From NCBI RefSeq assembly GCF_000816085.1, contig NZ_CP008747.1:1550001-1614000 (forward strand): DNA of 64,000 bases. Direction: 5' to 3'. Numbering within the stretch: position 1 is the stretch's first letter; each line of letters opens with the position of its first letter. A program made the position numbers and the translations under genes. Positions 14,101-21,217 of the stretch are shown in pieces. This DNA comes from Staphylococcus hyicus (GTDB lineage: Bacteria > Bacillota > Bacilli > Staphylococcales > Staphylococcaceae). The notes under the pieces were generated by a model. It did no database searches. It saw only the letters and a program-made list of their open reading frames with translations, and was not told where the DNA came from.

Positions 14101-14196
14101 AATCAAAAAAAGTTGATTCGTTTCAATTTGTGTAAAATCAATTTCTTCATTTAAAAAAGGGCCAAAATTCTCTAACTTTAAACGAATCGGTTTCAT
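11164..14196 (-). CDS. sbcC: Exonuclease subunit SbcC (Rad50-like ATPase)
   Basis: SbcC pairs with SbcD as the bacterial Mre11-Rad50 complex, which cleaves hairpins and protein-blocked DNA ends. The 1010-residue protein has the Walker A GKTGSGKT at residues 34-41, long coiled coils rich in Gln/Glu/Lys, a zinc hook CPVC at about residue 519, the ABC signature LSGGETFQASLALALGLSE and a Walker B ending in FIDEGFGTLD. ATG 14196 lies one base from the sbcD stop codon, so the two are an operon with coupled translation. Length and domain order are typical. Confidence 0.96.
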   Translation of the reverse strand: MKPIRLKLENFGPFLNEEIDFTQIETNQLFLISGKTGSGKTMIFDAIVYALYGRASTSSREVAQLRSHFASPDVPLKVTYEFDVQHQRYKVIRSATFTKPNKKSETQGILEVYKREDTQYVLQESKINPGNAYLQSLMNLKVDQFRQLFILPQGEFKSFLVSKSQDKQTILRTLFNTVMYEDLKNNLKDKTKSIQEDMDKTYDRLSTYWQDMYALDNDNLKRHLETNVSQYTQIETCLSDFEEIGHREIMRLSSKKTSTETRLAQIKAKVDQENMRQQLSSDLKDIDQTLTSLYEQSGEITQLEQKLHILKESQLAIHALNELEQLEKEIENNQAKLDTLDENLKAQQTRLQHYQQKKGELDQQQTDIDTKIELLKSTHHYIQNAQDIIEAFENESSLLQRNEQLYKEVETYKTQLKELETGLQGSATDFSHLEHLKEIQFRLRSQLDKIEVIEQDYRRKCQLTQQQGELKASLTSLEQKIEQLSSQRHGITEKDQSMVSHDHMIDTLRSMLSLDDPCPVCGQIVRDTHAGVNVQLLKKQLEENKRFDTRIHQLEKKCIEQQATLKHIDAQLLELESIDNPECQKQKVLKQKSDNETQIVQLTKQQQQVNTLKEQQQHVEKLIQQLQIEIDKNNYVREHAVQKVTQFKKITRFDNFSTFKASYVKIEKDVNAFQKERNRVQTNIQSLNEQILIIENDLKHQKAKYQMNQERYQHVDATVKTEMKKLKLESFNQLRDLTSEAKHIENYERRVSSYHNEVQKWTAQKETLTHQLEALPVDDINELQVQYDDIQEHVNNITQRYNETAFQVQENKKRIRKIEALIRYIQQILKEHRAIFNLSEVISGKNNLKLTLENYVLIYYLEHILDAANKRFRHMTGQRYELVRKTEKGRGYSGLEIEVFDYYSNQTRHITSLSGGETFQASLALALGLSEIVQNEQGGISLDAMFIDEGFGTLDQETLETALDTLIQLQSTGRLVGIISHVTELKNRIPIILEVKAKNYQSFTSLTFNE

Positions 14197-14197
14197 C

Positions 14198-15316
14198 TTA
14201 TTCCTCCTCTTCGTAGTGATTTAAAAAGGCTTTCACTTCTTTCATTTGAATCTCATCTAATCCATCATCCATGAGTTCTTTATAAAAAGTATCTATAATT
14301 TCAATAGGTTTCATTTTTTTAATATTGTGAGAGGCTTTCACATGTTTCGTCGATTCATACTCTTGTTGTGTGAGTGCCAAGGTGTTCGGAAACACTTTTT
14401 TAAGTTGTTGCATTGGATCTTTAACCATTTCAAGCTCTGATAAACTGAAATGAAAATAATCGTCTTTGTTAGTATGTTTAAAACGACCGTTTATTGCATC
14501 ATCAAACGTCGTTTCAACATATTGGAGTTGCCTTTCTGAGGTCAACGGTATAAACGTTTGAGTATAATCATCTTTATTAAAAGTGAAACATCTCATTCCT
14601 TTAGTTTGGTTGACTTCAGAAAACGAATACTGTAATAACGAGCCACTATAATAAATATCATTTTGATTTAAAGCAAAAGGGTGATGAATATGCCCTAACA
14701 TTACTGCGTCAAATAACGACACACAATGTGGACGCACACTTTCAATCGTCCCAACAGTGAGTTCTCTTTCGGAATCACTTTTTGGTGCACCAAATAAAGT
14801 AAAATGTCCAATCAACACATTTTGCTTTGAGGCATCTATCTGAGGCTTAATACGTTCTACAAGTTGTGTAATAGTTTCTTCATATGTTGAAACTTCCACA
14901 CCTAAAAAAGCTCTCGCTTCTGCCAGTGTAAAAAAGGGCAACGTATAAAAACACACATTTCCTAAAGTAATTGGTTTTTCAAAATCAGCTAATTCCGTAC
15001 GAATGTATAGTTGATTCTGTTTGAACCAGTGTGCACCATATCGTAAACGCTCTTTACCATCGTGGTTACCATTTGTAATAATCATTGGTATTTTTAAGTC
15101 TATATTTAAACGTGCAATCGTGCGTTCCATTAATTCAATAGCTCGTTTACTTGGCATTGCAGTATCAAATATATCTCCTGCTATAATCAGCACATCAGGA
15201 TTTTCTTTTTCAACTTTTTTCACAAATTCCTCTAAAATAGCGCACTGATCTTCTAGAAACGAGTGACCATTTAACACTTTTCCTAAATGCCAATCTGCTG
15301 TATGTATCACTTTCAT
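14198..15316 (-). CDS. sbcD: Exonuclease subunit SbcD (Mre11-like nuclease)
   Basis: SbcD is the metallophosphoesterase nuclease subunit of SbcCD. The phosphoesterase motifs are all visible: HTADWHLGK, IIAGDIFD, NGNHD, GHFTLFG and LGHIHHP, which supply the metal-binding Asp, His and Asn residues. A longer frame begins at ATG 15334, but GGAGTGAT sits right behind that codon and 5 bases before ATG 15316. The start MKVIHTADWH (372 residues) is therefore preferred and fits the family N-terminus. Confidence 0.95.
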   Translation of the reverse strand: MKVIHTADWHLGKVLNGHSFLEDQCAILEEFVKKVEKENPDVLIIAGDIFDTAMPSKRAIELMERTIARLNIDLKIPMIITNGNHDGKERLRYGAHWFKQNQLYIRTELADFEKPITLGNVCFYTLPFFTLAEARAFLGVEVSTYEETITQLVERIKPQIDASKQNVLIGHFTLFGAPKSDSERELTVGTIESVRPHCVSLFDAVMLGHIHHPFALNQNDIYYSGSLLQYSFSEVNQTKGMRCFTFNKDDYTQTFIPLTSERQLQYVETTFDDAINGRFKHTNKDDYFHFSLSELEMVKDPMQQLKKVFPNTLALTQQEYESTKHVKASHNIKKMKPIEIIDTFYKELMDDGLDEIQMKEVKAFLNHYEEEE

Positions 15317-15379
15317 CTTATCACTCCAGAACATTTGTTCTATATTATTTTAATAAAGGCTATAAGCCATTGCAAGTAA

Positions 15380-15434
15380 AAACCGAGCTCATTTTAGCAT
15401 GTCATTCTCATGCTATAATAAACAAGCTCGGTTT
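15380..15434 (-). terminator. Branched terminator after the CcdC-like gene
   Basis: An outer stem AAACCGAGCT/AGCTCGGTTT (15380-15389, 15425-15434) encloses an inner hairpin (TAGCATG with CATGCTA). It is followed by TTTTT on the minus strand. Confidence 0.75.
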
Positions 15435-15448
15435 AAATGATATCCATT

Positions 15449-15922
15449 TTATGAAGCATTTCCTAACTGACGTTTTATATTTCTATAACGTAATAACATC
15501 GCAAGTCGCCATGGTAATAACATACTAAATGCTAATAAGAAAAACATCCCTGCCAATTCACCCGGATGGACTGAGTTACCAATATAAACTTTTAATAACG
15601 TCCGCATTATTAACAACGATACTAAAATAATTGGAAAGGCTTTTGATTTTTTTAAATAAATTTGGTGGTTTTTCACTTCAAAGTGTGACGTAAGGATTAA
15701 TATCGATGAAAAAATAAACCCTACGATAACGGATTCTAAAATTTCTAAACCCGTTAATCTAAAATAAGGCACTACATACATCAATGCCCCTGTTGCCATA
15801 AAAAGCGGTGGCAACATGATTTTTTTAGTATTGACAGGATATTTTTGCGCTTTCACACGAATAAAAATAACGATAGCGCTCATAAAAAAGGCGACAAGAA
15901 TTGAAAATACTAAAAACGTCAT
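15449..15922 (-). CDS. CcdC-like integral membrane protein (DUF1453 type)
   Basis: This is a 157-residue membrane protein with about four predicted helices. It resembles the CcdC/YneJ family found near the citB-tkt region in Bacillus. B. subtilis ccdC lies beside cytochrome c maturation genes but is not required for that process (recalled), so the name says little about function. The start is set at ATG 15922 (MTFLVFS), because AAAGGAG lies 9 bases upstream; a longer frame to 15949 would place this ribosome site inside the gene. Function unknown. Confidence 0.75.
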   Translation of the reverse strand: MTFLVFSILVAFFMSAIVIFIRVKAQKYPVNTKKIMLPPLFMATGALMYVVPYFRLTGLEILESVIVGFIFSSILILTSHFEVKNHQIYLKKSKAFPIILVSLLIMRTLLKVYIGNSVHPGELAGMFFLLAFSMLLPWRLAMLLRYRNIKRQLGNAS

Positions 15923-16020
15923 ACATAAATCTCCTTTGTAGTTAACCAATAATAAGCGTATTATATCATACTAAAAAGCGAAACGTCATTGAAGTGCGCT
16001 CAATCATATTGACGCGCATA

Positions 16021-16060
16021 AAAAAAGACTCGGAAACTATCTCACTTCCGAATCTTTTTT
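16021..16060 (-). terminator. Terminator after the YneF-like gene
   Basis: An imperfect 14-bp hairpin (AAAAAGACTCGGAA with TTCCGAATCTTTTT) lies 20 bases beyond the stop codon, with a T run on the minus strand. Confidence 0.7.
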
Positions 16061-16079
16061 AACATTTAAATGTTGGACA

Positions 16080-16307
16080 TTAAAACTTTTTGTCCATGTT
16101 TTTATTCATCATTGTCATCATTTGATTAATTTTTTTCTGTGATGGTTTTTGACCCATTTGCATCATCATCATACGTAACATTTCTTCGTTAATTGGAGGA
16201 TTTTTCTTTAAATAATCCATCATATATTTACGTGCGAGGAAAAAGCCACCTACAAGTCCAATGATAAGTGCAAGTACAATTAATACGATTGCCAACCATG
16301 TAGCCAT
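16080..16307 (-). CDS. YneF-like (UPF0154) single-pass membrane protein
   Basis: This small 75-residue protein has one N-terminal transmembrane helix ([26 protein letters not shown]) followed by a Met-rich cytoplasmic tail with [28 protein letters not shown], the signature of the UPF0154/YneF family. ATG 16307 is used; an upstream in-frame GTG at 16319 coincides with the ribosome site GTGGGTGA. It sits downstream of transketolase as in B. subtilis tkt-yneF. Its role is not known. Confidence 0.88.
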   Translation of the reverse strand: MATWLAIVLIVLALIIGLVGGFFLARKYMMDYLKKNPPINEEMLRMMMMQMGQKPSQKKINQMMTMMNKNMDKKF

Positions 16308-16389
16308 TATTTCACCCACTTTCTCTATCCTTTTGCATTTTACTAAAATTGGTACAAGTTTTCAAGGTCATTCCAATACTTTCATGAAA

Positions 16390-16422
16390 ATAGAGAGCGG
16401 ACATAAACGTCTCGCCCTCTAT
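16390..16422 (-). terminator. Terminator downstream of transketolase
   Basis: ATAGAGAGCG pairs with CGCCCTCTAT around a short loop, followed on the minus strand by TTTTC. It lies about 80 bases beyond the tkt stop codon. Confidence 0.6.
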
Positions 16423-16502
16423 CCATAGGAAATCGTCTATAATGTGGAAACCACCGATTATAGTTTTACGTTGAAATACATCATTTAAAATAACTATGAC
16501 AA

Positions 16503-18491
16503 TTATAATGATTCGATTTGAGAAAGAATATTTTCTTTAGTGAAACCATATTTTTCAACTACTAAATCTCCAGGCGCACTTGCACCATAACGGTCAATAC
16601 CAACAACAATACCTTTCATACCTACATATTTATGCCATCCAAGCGTTGCACCCATTTCAACTGCAACACGTTTAGATACTTCTGGAAGTAATACCTCTTC
16701 TTGATAAGCTTTCGACTGTTGTTCAAATGCATGCCAGTTTGGCATTGACACGACACGTACACCTTTACCACGTTGCTCAAGATCTTTCGCAACTTCAATA
16801 ACTAAGCTCACTTCAGAACCCGAAGCTAACAATACGTATTCTGGTGCTTTTTCTGTTTCATATACAACGTAAGCCCCTTTACGTACACCTTCTTCAAGTT
16901 TTGATTCTTCGACATCTAACACTGGTAATCCTTGACGTGTTAATACGAGTGCTGTAGGTGTGTTGTTAGATTCTAAGGCAACTTTCCAAGCGACACGTGT
17001 TTCATTGCCATCTGCTGGACGAATCACGTTTAAGTTAGGGATCGCACGTAAACCAGCTAATTGCTCAATTGGTTCGTGTGTTGGACCATCTTCACCAACC
17101 GCAATCGAATCATGCGTGAAAATGAACGTTGAACGCACACCCATAATAGAAGAAAGACGTAACGCTGGTTTTAAGTAATCACTAAATACAAAGAAAGTTG
17201 CACCATAAGGATGTAACCCCCCGTGTGCTGCCATACCATTCACTGCAGCTGCCATCGCAAATTCACGCACACCAAACCAGACATTTTTACCTGTGCCATC
17301 TTCTGCAGAGAAGTCGCCTTCAGCTTTAACGTTCGATTTATTTGATGACGCTAAGTCAGCTGAACCACCGAAGAATGAAGGTACAGATTTACCAATGGCT
17401 TGAATGATTTCTCCAGAATCTGCACGAGAAGCCGCTTTGTGACCTAACTCGAAACGTGGTAACGCTTCGTCATAGTTTTCAGGTAATTCTCCTGCAATGG
17501 CTAATTTAAACTCTTTCGCAAGTTCAGGATATTTTTCAGCATATGCTTCCAAATCTTTTTTCCATGCAGCTTCATGTTCGTCTGCACGTTTGATCATCGT
17601 TTCATTAAAGATTTCATACACACTATCATCCACTTGGAATGTTTGAGTCGCGTCTAATTCATAATTTTTGAATGTTAATTCACGTTCTTCTTCACCTAGT
17701 GGTGCACCGTGAGAACTGTGACTGTTAGATTTATTTGGAGAACCATAACCAATGATTGTTTTTACTTCAATGATTGTAGGTCCTTCTTGAGATTTTGCTT
17801 TTACAATTGCGTTGTTGATGGCTTCCATATCATTACCGTCTGTAACAAGGATATGATTCCAACCATACGCTTCAAAACGTTTTTTAATGTCTTCAGAGAA
17901 AGACTTATTTGTTTTGCCGTCTAAGGAAATATCATTTGAGTCATATAAAGTGATTAGTTTATCTAATTTTAGATGACCCGCTAAAGATGCAGCTTCATGA
18001 GAAATTCCTTCCATTAAGTCGCCATCAGAAGCTAATACGTAAGTATAATGATCTACAACAGAAATATCATCTTGATTGAATTTTGCAGCTAAGTGTTTTT
18101 CAGCCATTGCCATACCTACTGACATAGCAAAACCTTGACCTAGTGGCCCTGTTGTAATTTCTACACCTTTTGTATGGTTGTATTCAGGATGTCCTGGTGT
18201 TTTGGAATCCCACTGTCTAAATTGCTTTAACTCTTCTAATTCTAAGCTGCCAGAAACGTGAAGCAAGCTATATAAAAGTGCAGAACCATGACCCGCAGAT
18301 AAAACAAAACGGTCGCGATTGAAATACGTATTAGAATTAGGATTAAAATTTAAATGTTGCGTCCAAAGTGTGTAAGCCATTGGTGCAGCACCCATTGGTA
18401 AACCAGGGTGACCAGAATTCGCTTTCTCAATTGCATCAATGCTAAGCGCACGGATGGTATTTACTGCATGTGTGTCTTTTTGTCCAAACAT
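16503..18491 (-). CDS. tkt: Transketolase
   Basis: Transketolase moves two-carbon units between sugar phosphates in the non-oxidative pentose phosphate pathway, using thiamine diphosphate. The 662-residue protein has the usual length. It shows the cofactor motif [18 protein letters not shown], the N-terminal [17 protein letters not shown] and [11 protein letters not shown], the pyrimidine-domain segment [23 protein letters not shown], and the donor-site [16 protein letters not shown]. It starts at ATG 18491 and has its own terminator region. The DUF896 gene lies 88 bases upstream on the same strand. Confidence 0.97.
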   Translation of the reverse strand: MFGQKDTHAVNTIRALSIDAIEKANSGHPGLPMGAAPMAYTLWTQHLNFNPNSNTYFNRDRFVLSAGHGSALLYSLLHVSGSLELEELKQFRQWDSKTPGHPEYNHTKGVEITTGPLGQGFAMSVGMAMAEKHLAAKFNQDDISVVDHYTYVLASDGDLMEGISHEAASLAGHLKLDKLITLYDSNDISLDGKTNKSFSEDIKKRFEAYGWNHILVTDGNDMEAINNAIVKAKSQEGPTIIEVKTIIGYGSPNKSNSHSSHGAPLGEEERELTFKNYELDATQTFQVDDSVYEIFNETMIKRADEHEAAWKKDLEAYAEKYPELAKEFKLAIAGELPENYDEALPRFELGHKAASRADSGEIIQAIGKSVPSFFGGSADLASSNKSNVKAEGDFSAEDGTGKNVWFGVREFAMAAAVNGMAAHGGLHPYGATFFVFSDYLKPALRLSSIMGVRSTFIFTHDSIAVGEDGPTHEPIEQLAGLRAIPNLNVIRPADGNETRVAWKVALESNNTPTALVLTRQGLPVLDVEESKLEEGVRKGAYVVYETEKAPEYVLLASGSEVSLVIEVAKDLEQRGKGVRVVSMPNWHAFEQQSKAYQEEVLLPEVSKRVAVEMGATLGWHKYVGMKGIVVGIDRYGASAPGDLVVEKYGFTKENILSQIESL

Positions 18492-18579
18492 ATTATGACT
18501 TCCTTTCTATTTGCTACTAGGGTTATTATACCTTATATCCACGTATAAAACCTATAATTTCTTTTGTATAAACAGTGAA

Positions 18580-18816
18580 CTAACGACGTGTATGATTTTG
18601 CTTTTGAATTTCTTTTAATTTTTTAGGTGTCACGTCATTACCCTCAGGGTCAATCACTTTAGTATGTTCGATTTGATCTTTAAAACTATTTCGAAATGAA
18701 GCAAGATATTCACTTCTTAAGCGTGATTGTTCTTTTGCTTCAGCTTCGGTCAAACCTTCACTTTTCTTTTTCTTTGCTAGTGCATTAATACGCTGTAATT
18801 TTTCTTGACTAAGCAT
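18580..18816 (-). CDS. DUF896 (UPF0291) family protein, YnzC-like
   Basis: This 78-residue soluble protein of the DUF896 family has two short helices separated by a turn: LQRINALAKKKKSEGLTEAEAKEQSRLRSEYL. In B. subtilis the counterpart ynzC belongs to the LexA-controlled yneA operon, and the gene order lexA-yneA-ynzC-tkt is comparable to the order here. Because a strong terminator (18901-18943) separates it from sosA, read-through from the SOS promoter is probably limited in this strain. Molecular function unknown. Confidence 0.88.
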   Translation of the reverse strand: MLSQEKLQRINALAKKKKSEGLTEAEAKEQSRLRSEYLASFRNSFKDQIEHTKVIDPEGNDVTPKKLKEIQKQNHTRR

Positions 18817-18900
18817 ATATGAAAACCTCCGTCAATATTCTCTACAAAATATAACAGAAAAGACGCATAAAACCAACCGCCATGACTCATAACTTGAATT

Positions 18901-18943
18901 AAAAAAGACAATGTGAAACGTCATACATCATTTCACATCGTCC
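18901..18943 (-). terminator. Terminator of sosA
   Basis: ATGTGAAA and TTTCACAT form the core stem, extended by GAC/GTC, and are followed by TTTTTT on the minus strand. It lies about 90 bases beyond the sosA stop codon. Confidence 0.75.
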
Positions 18944-19030
18944 TCAGAAAATCTCTATATTTATTAGTTTTTAGTTTCATTACTGTGTGCCTCATTTCTA
19001 TGTCTTTATATCATATGTTCGAATTTAAAT

Positions 19031-19255
19031 CTATCGAACTGTCACAGCGAGCACATTTTGTTGATCCTTTGATTTTTGTTCGTATTTTTGTACGTGTTCC
19101 GTTTGATTAGAATTAATTTGATGGTCTGTCATTTCGTACGTTTGTTCTGTATGCGCAGTTTGACTTGTCATTATAAAGAATACGAAAAAGATAATCATAG
19201 AAGCAACAAAAACAGATACATATAGATATATTTCATTTAATTTCACTTTCATCAT
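19031..19255 (-). CDS. sosA: SOS-induced cell division inhibitor SosA
   Basis: SosA is a small single-pass membrane protein of staphylococci that blocks division during DNA damage. It is the functional analogue of B. subtilis YneA and is encoded next to lexA. This protein has about 74 residues: a short cytoplasmic N-terminus (MMKVKLNEI), one membrane helix (YLYVSVFVASMIIFFVFFIM) and a polar, Gln/Thr/His-rich extracytoplasmic tail. The start is placed at ATG 19255, 9 bases after AGGAG; ATG 19264 overlaps that ribosome site. Identification rests on topology, size and the divergent position from lexA with shared LexA boxes. Confidence 0.82.
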   Translation of the reverse strand: MMKVKLNEIYLYVSVFVASMIIFFVFFIMTSQTAHTEQTYEMTDHQINSNQTEHVQKYEQKSKDQQNVLAVTVR

Positions 19256-19269
19256 TATCAACATCTCCT

Positions 19270-19340
19270 AGAACATTTGTTTGTGTAATTACTTTAACAG
19301 AACGAATGTTCTGTGTCAACATAAAACGAACAAATGTTTG
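19270..19340. promoter_or_regulatory. Cluster of three LexA (SOS) boxes between sosA and lexA
   Basis: Three matches to the Gram-positive SOS box (GAAC-N4-GTTC type) occur in 71 bases: GAACATTTGTTT at 19271-19282, the perfect GAACGAATGTTC at 19300-19311, and CGAACAAATGTTTG at 19327-19340. They sit between the divergent sosA and lexA genes and should let LexA repress both, including itself. Confidence 0.88.
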
Positions 19341-19397
19341 TTCTGTTCGGATAACTATGCTATAATGTACATAAATCATGCAAAGGAGTGTAATCTA

Positions 19398-20021
19398 ATG
19401 AGAGAACTGACAAAAAGACAAGAAGAAATATTTGAATTTATCAAACATATTGTTCAAACGAAAGGTTATCCGCCAAGTGTTCGTGAAATTGGAGAAGCTG
19501 TTGGATTGGCTTCAAGTTCAACCGTGCACGGCCATTTATCACGCCTTGAAGAGAAAGGTTACATCCGTCGTGACCCTACAAAACCTCGAGCAATCGAAAT
19601 CGTAAGTGAGCTCATGGGTGAACCAGTAAATATGGAAGAAACAATTTATGTACCCGTTATCGGTAAAGTTACCGCTGGTACGCCGATTACTGCTGTGGAA
19701 AATGTTGAAGAATATTACCCACTTCCTGAACACTTTACTTCTACACATAATGGCCAAATCTTTATTTTAAATGTTGTAGGAGACAGTATGATTGAAGCTG
19801 GCATTTTAGATGGCGATAAAGTAATCGTAAGAAGCCAATCAATCGCAGAAAATGGCGATATCATTGTAGCAATGACGGAAGATGATGAAGCCACAGTAAA
19901 ACGTTTCTATAAAGAAAAAAATCGTTATCGCTTACAACCTGAAAATAGTAGTTTAGATCCTATCTACTTAGAACATGTCACTGTGCTAGGTAAAGTAGTA
20001 GGCCTATTTAGAGAACTGTAA
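19398..20021 (+). CDS. lexA: SOS repressor LexA
   Basis: LexA represses DNA-repair genes and self-cleaves when activated by RecA filaments. With the start at ATG 19398, preceded by AAAGGAGTG, the protein has 207 residues, the normal length. The N-terminal winged helix contains [23 protein letters not shown]. The cleavage bond is Ala93-Gly94 in KVTAGTP. The catalytic dyad is Ser130 (GDSMIEAG) and Lys168 (TVKRF). An upstream extension of the open frame to 19281 runs through the LexA boxes and is not coding. A strong terminator follows at once. Confidence 0.97.
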   Translation: MRELTKRQEEIFEFIKHIVQTKGYPPSVREIGEAVGLASSSTVHGHLSRLEEKGYIRRDPTKPRAIEIVSELMGEPVNMEETIYVPVIGKVTAGTPITAVENVEEYYPLPEHFTSTHNGQIFILNVVGDSMIEAGILDGDKVIVRSQSIAENGDIIVAMTEDDEATVKRFYKEKNRYRLQPENSSLDPIYLEHVTVLGKVVGLFREL

Positions 20022-20047
20022 TTCAATGAGATCTCCTTTGCTTATAT

Positions 20048-20081
20048 AAAAGGGGCTGGTAATTATGTCCCAGCCCCTTCT
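20048..20081 (+). terminator. Terminator after lexA
   Basis: A 10-bp GC-rich stem AAGGGGCTGG (20050-20059) pairs with CCAGCCCCTT (20070-20079). Its loop and right arm contain TATGTCCCAGCCCC, the same word family as the dispersed repeat near 46.8-47.0 kb. Confidence 0.8.
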
Positions 20082-20114
20082 CAATTACTTCACGTTCAAT
20101 GTTAAAAAATTCGT

Positions 20115-20219
20115 TTATTTATGATAGTGGTATTTAAACAAATCATCATACATTTCAAAATCATTGTCAACATTAATTTTATATCCTTTAATAACATTAG
20201 TAATTAGGTTACATTCATA
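20115..20219 (-). pseudogene. Possible gene relic (34 open codons, no start)
   Basis: An open frame of 34 codons ends in FEMYDDLFKYHYHK and a stop at 20115, but it has no start codon or ribosome site and is closed upstream by a stop. It looks like the last part of a protein whose 5' portion is lost. It lies between lexA and the IS200-like element, so the insertion or an associated deletion could have removed the rest. Chance is not excluded. Confidence 0.2.
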
Positions 20220-20284
20220 TTAAGTTTTAGGCACTTTATCTCATTCCAGTCTAGTTCCTTTCATAGCTATTACATTTTATATAA

Positions 20285-21020
20285 AATCAAAACTACCCGT
20301 GTGAACGGGTGGTTTGTTCTGCGGTTGAAAGCCTCTGTTACTGACCAGCCATTGTAAGGGCACTGGAAAGATCAGCCAACTGTACTACTTTCTCAGCGAC
20401 CCCTAAAAGGGTCCTATTTTTTTCTAAACTTTTTATTTTCTTTCCCTGTGAATGGGTCTATATATTCCATCATTGTGAGTTGTTCTGCAACGATATCCTC
20501 TTGTAATTGATTTCGAATGTATTCTTCTATTACCTTTTTATATCTTCCAACTGTATCTACTTAAAATCCTTTACACCAAAACTTCCTATTACCATATTTA
20601 TATTTCAAATGTGCATGTTTATCAAATATCACTAAGCTACTCTTACCTTTTAAATATCCTACAAATTGAGAAACACTCCGTTTTGGAGGTATACTCACAA
20701 GCATATGAATATAATCTTTACATGCTTCAGCTTCTATGATTTCAACACCTTTTCTTTCACATAGTTGTCTCAGAATTATTCCGATATCTCTTTTTAATTT
20801 TCCATATATTATTTGTCTTCTATATTTTGTTGCGAAAACTATGTGATACTTACAATTCCATTTTGTATGTGCTAAACTGTTTGTGTCGTTAGACATTATG
20901 GCATCTCCTCGTATAGTTAATTTTGGTTGGCTGACCAAGTTTTATTCTATCATGAGGAAATGCCGATTTTAATACAACGGTGAAACCTCTCCGGAACCAT
21001 ACGCATAGCGCATGGTTTAC
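20285..21020 (-). mobile_element. IS200/IS605-family insertion sequence, decayed (tnpA only)
   Basis: An approximately 735-bp element has the organisation of IS200: one Y1 transposase gene and subterminal hairpins instead of inverted repeats. The end hairpins are ACCCGT-GTGA-ACGGGT (20295-20310, right end) and AACCATACGC-ATA-GCGCATGGTT (20995-21017, left end). A second small hairpin GACCC/GGGTC with a T run (20399-20420) closes the gene. No tnpB is present. Exact ends are uncertain because IS200 makes no target duplication. The transposase is disabled, so the copy cannot move by itself. Confidence 0.8.
20414..20896 (-). pseudogene. tnpA: IS200-type Y1 transposase TnpA, inactivated
   Basis: TnpA is a HUH-type tyrosine nuclease that moves single-stranded DNA. 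The 160-codon frame starts at ATG 20896 (GGAGATG upstream) and continues in register to TAG at 20414, but codon 112 is TAA (20561-20563). The sequence after it, VDTVGRYKKVIEEYIRNQ, keeps the expected helix with catalytic Tyr at codon 126. In addition the HUH motif reads DYIHMLVSIPP, with Tyr replacing the first His. Either change alone should abolish activity; together they suggest old decay rather than a sequencing error. Confidence 0.88.
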
Positions 21021-21036
21021 TTTTATATAATAAGAA

Positions 21037-21068
21037 AAGCGTAAGACGATAGCTATCGCCTTACGCTT
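21037..21068 (-). terminator. Hairpin terminator at the end of the CAP-protein operon
   Basis: AAGCGTAAG (21037-21045) pairs with CTTACGCTT (21060-21068) around the inner palindrome CGATAGCTATCG. A T-rich run (TTTTCTT) follows on the minus strand. The stop codon of the 34-residue small frame lies inside the stem. Confidence 0.75.
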
Positions 21069-21165
21069 CTTTCTTATTTAATATTTCTTTAACACGTTCT
21101 AGAATATCCTTAGTTTGTTGTTCGATATTGGGCATATCTTGAACTTTCATATTATAAGTATTCAT
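21061..21165 (-). CDS. Possible 34-residue small protein downstream of the CAP-domain gene
   Basis: A short frame encodes a charged, helical peptide: MNTYNMKVQDMPNI followed by EQQTKDILERVKEILNKKEA. It starts at ATG 21165 with GAGG 8 bases upstream, lies 52 bases after the CAP-domain gene on the same strand, and ends inside the transcription terminator. Good ribosome site, a single helix with heptad-like spacing and operon placement support translation, but the length is too small to exclude chance. No family recognised. Confidence 0.4.
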   Translation of the reverse strand: MNTYNMKVQDMPNIEQQTKDILERVKEILNKKEA

Positions 21166-21217
21166 ACTATCAACCTCATTTGATTGATTTTTTCCCAATA
21201 TTAAACGGCGTTAAACA

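Noticed and set aside
18913..19110. 65-codon plus-strand frame opposite the sosA 3' region
   Set aside because: It has no ribosome site and overlaps the sosA terminator and coding sequence.
19281..19397. N-terminal extension of LexA by 39 residues
   Set aside because: It would translate the operator region. The family length and the ribosome site AAAGGAGTG both support ATG 19398.
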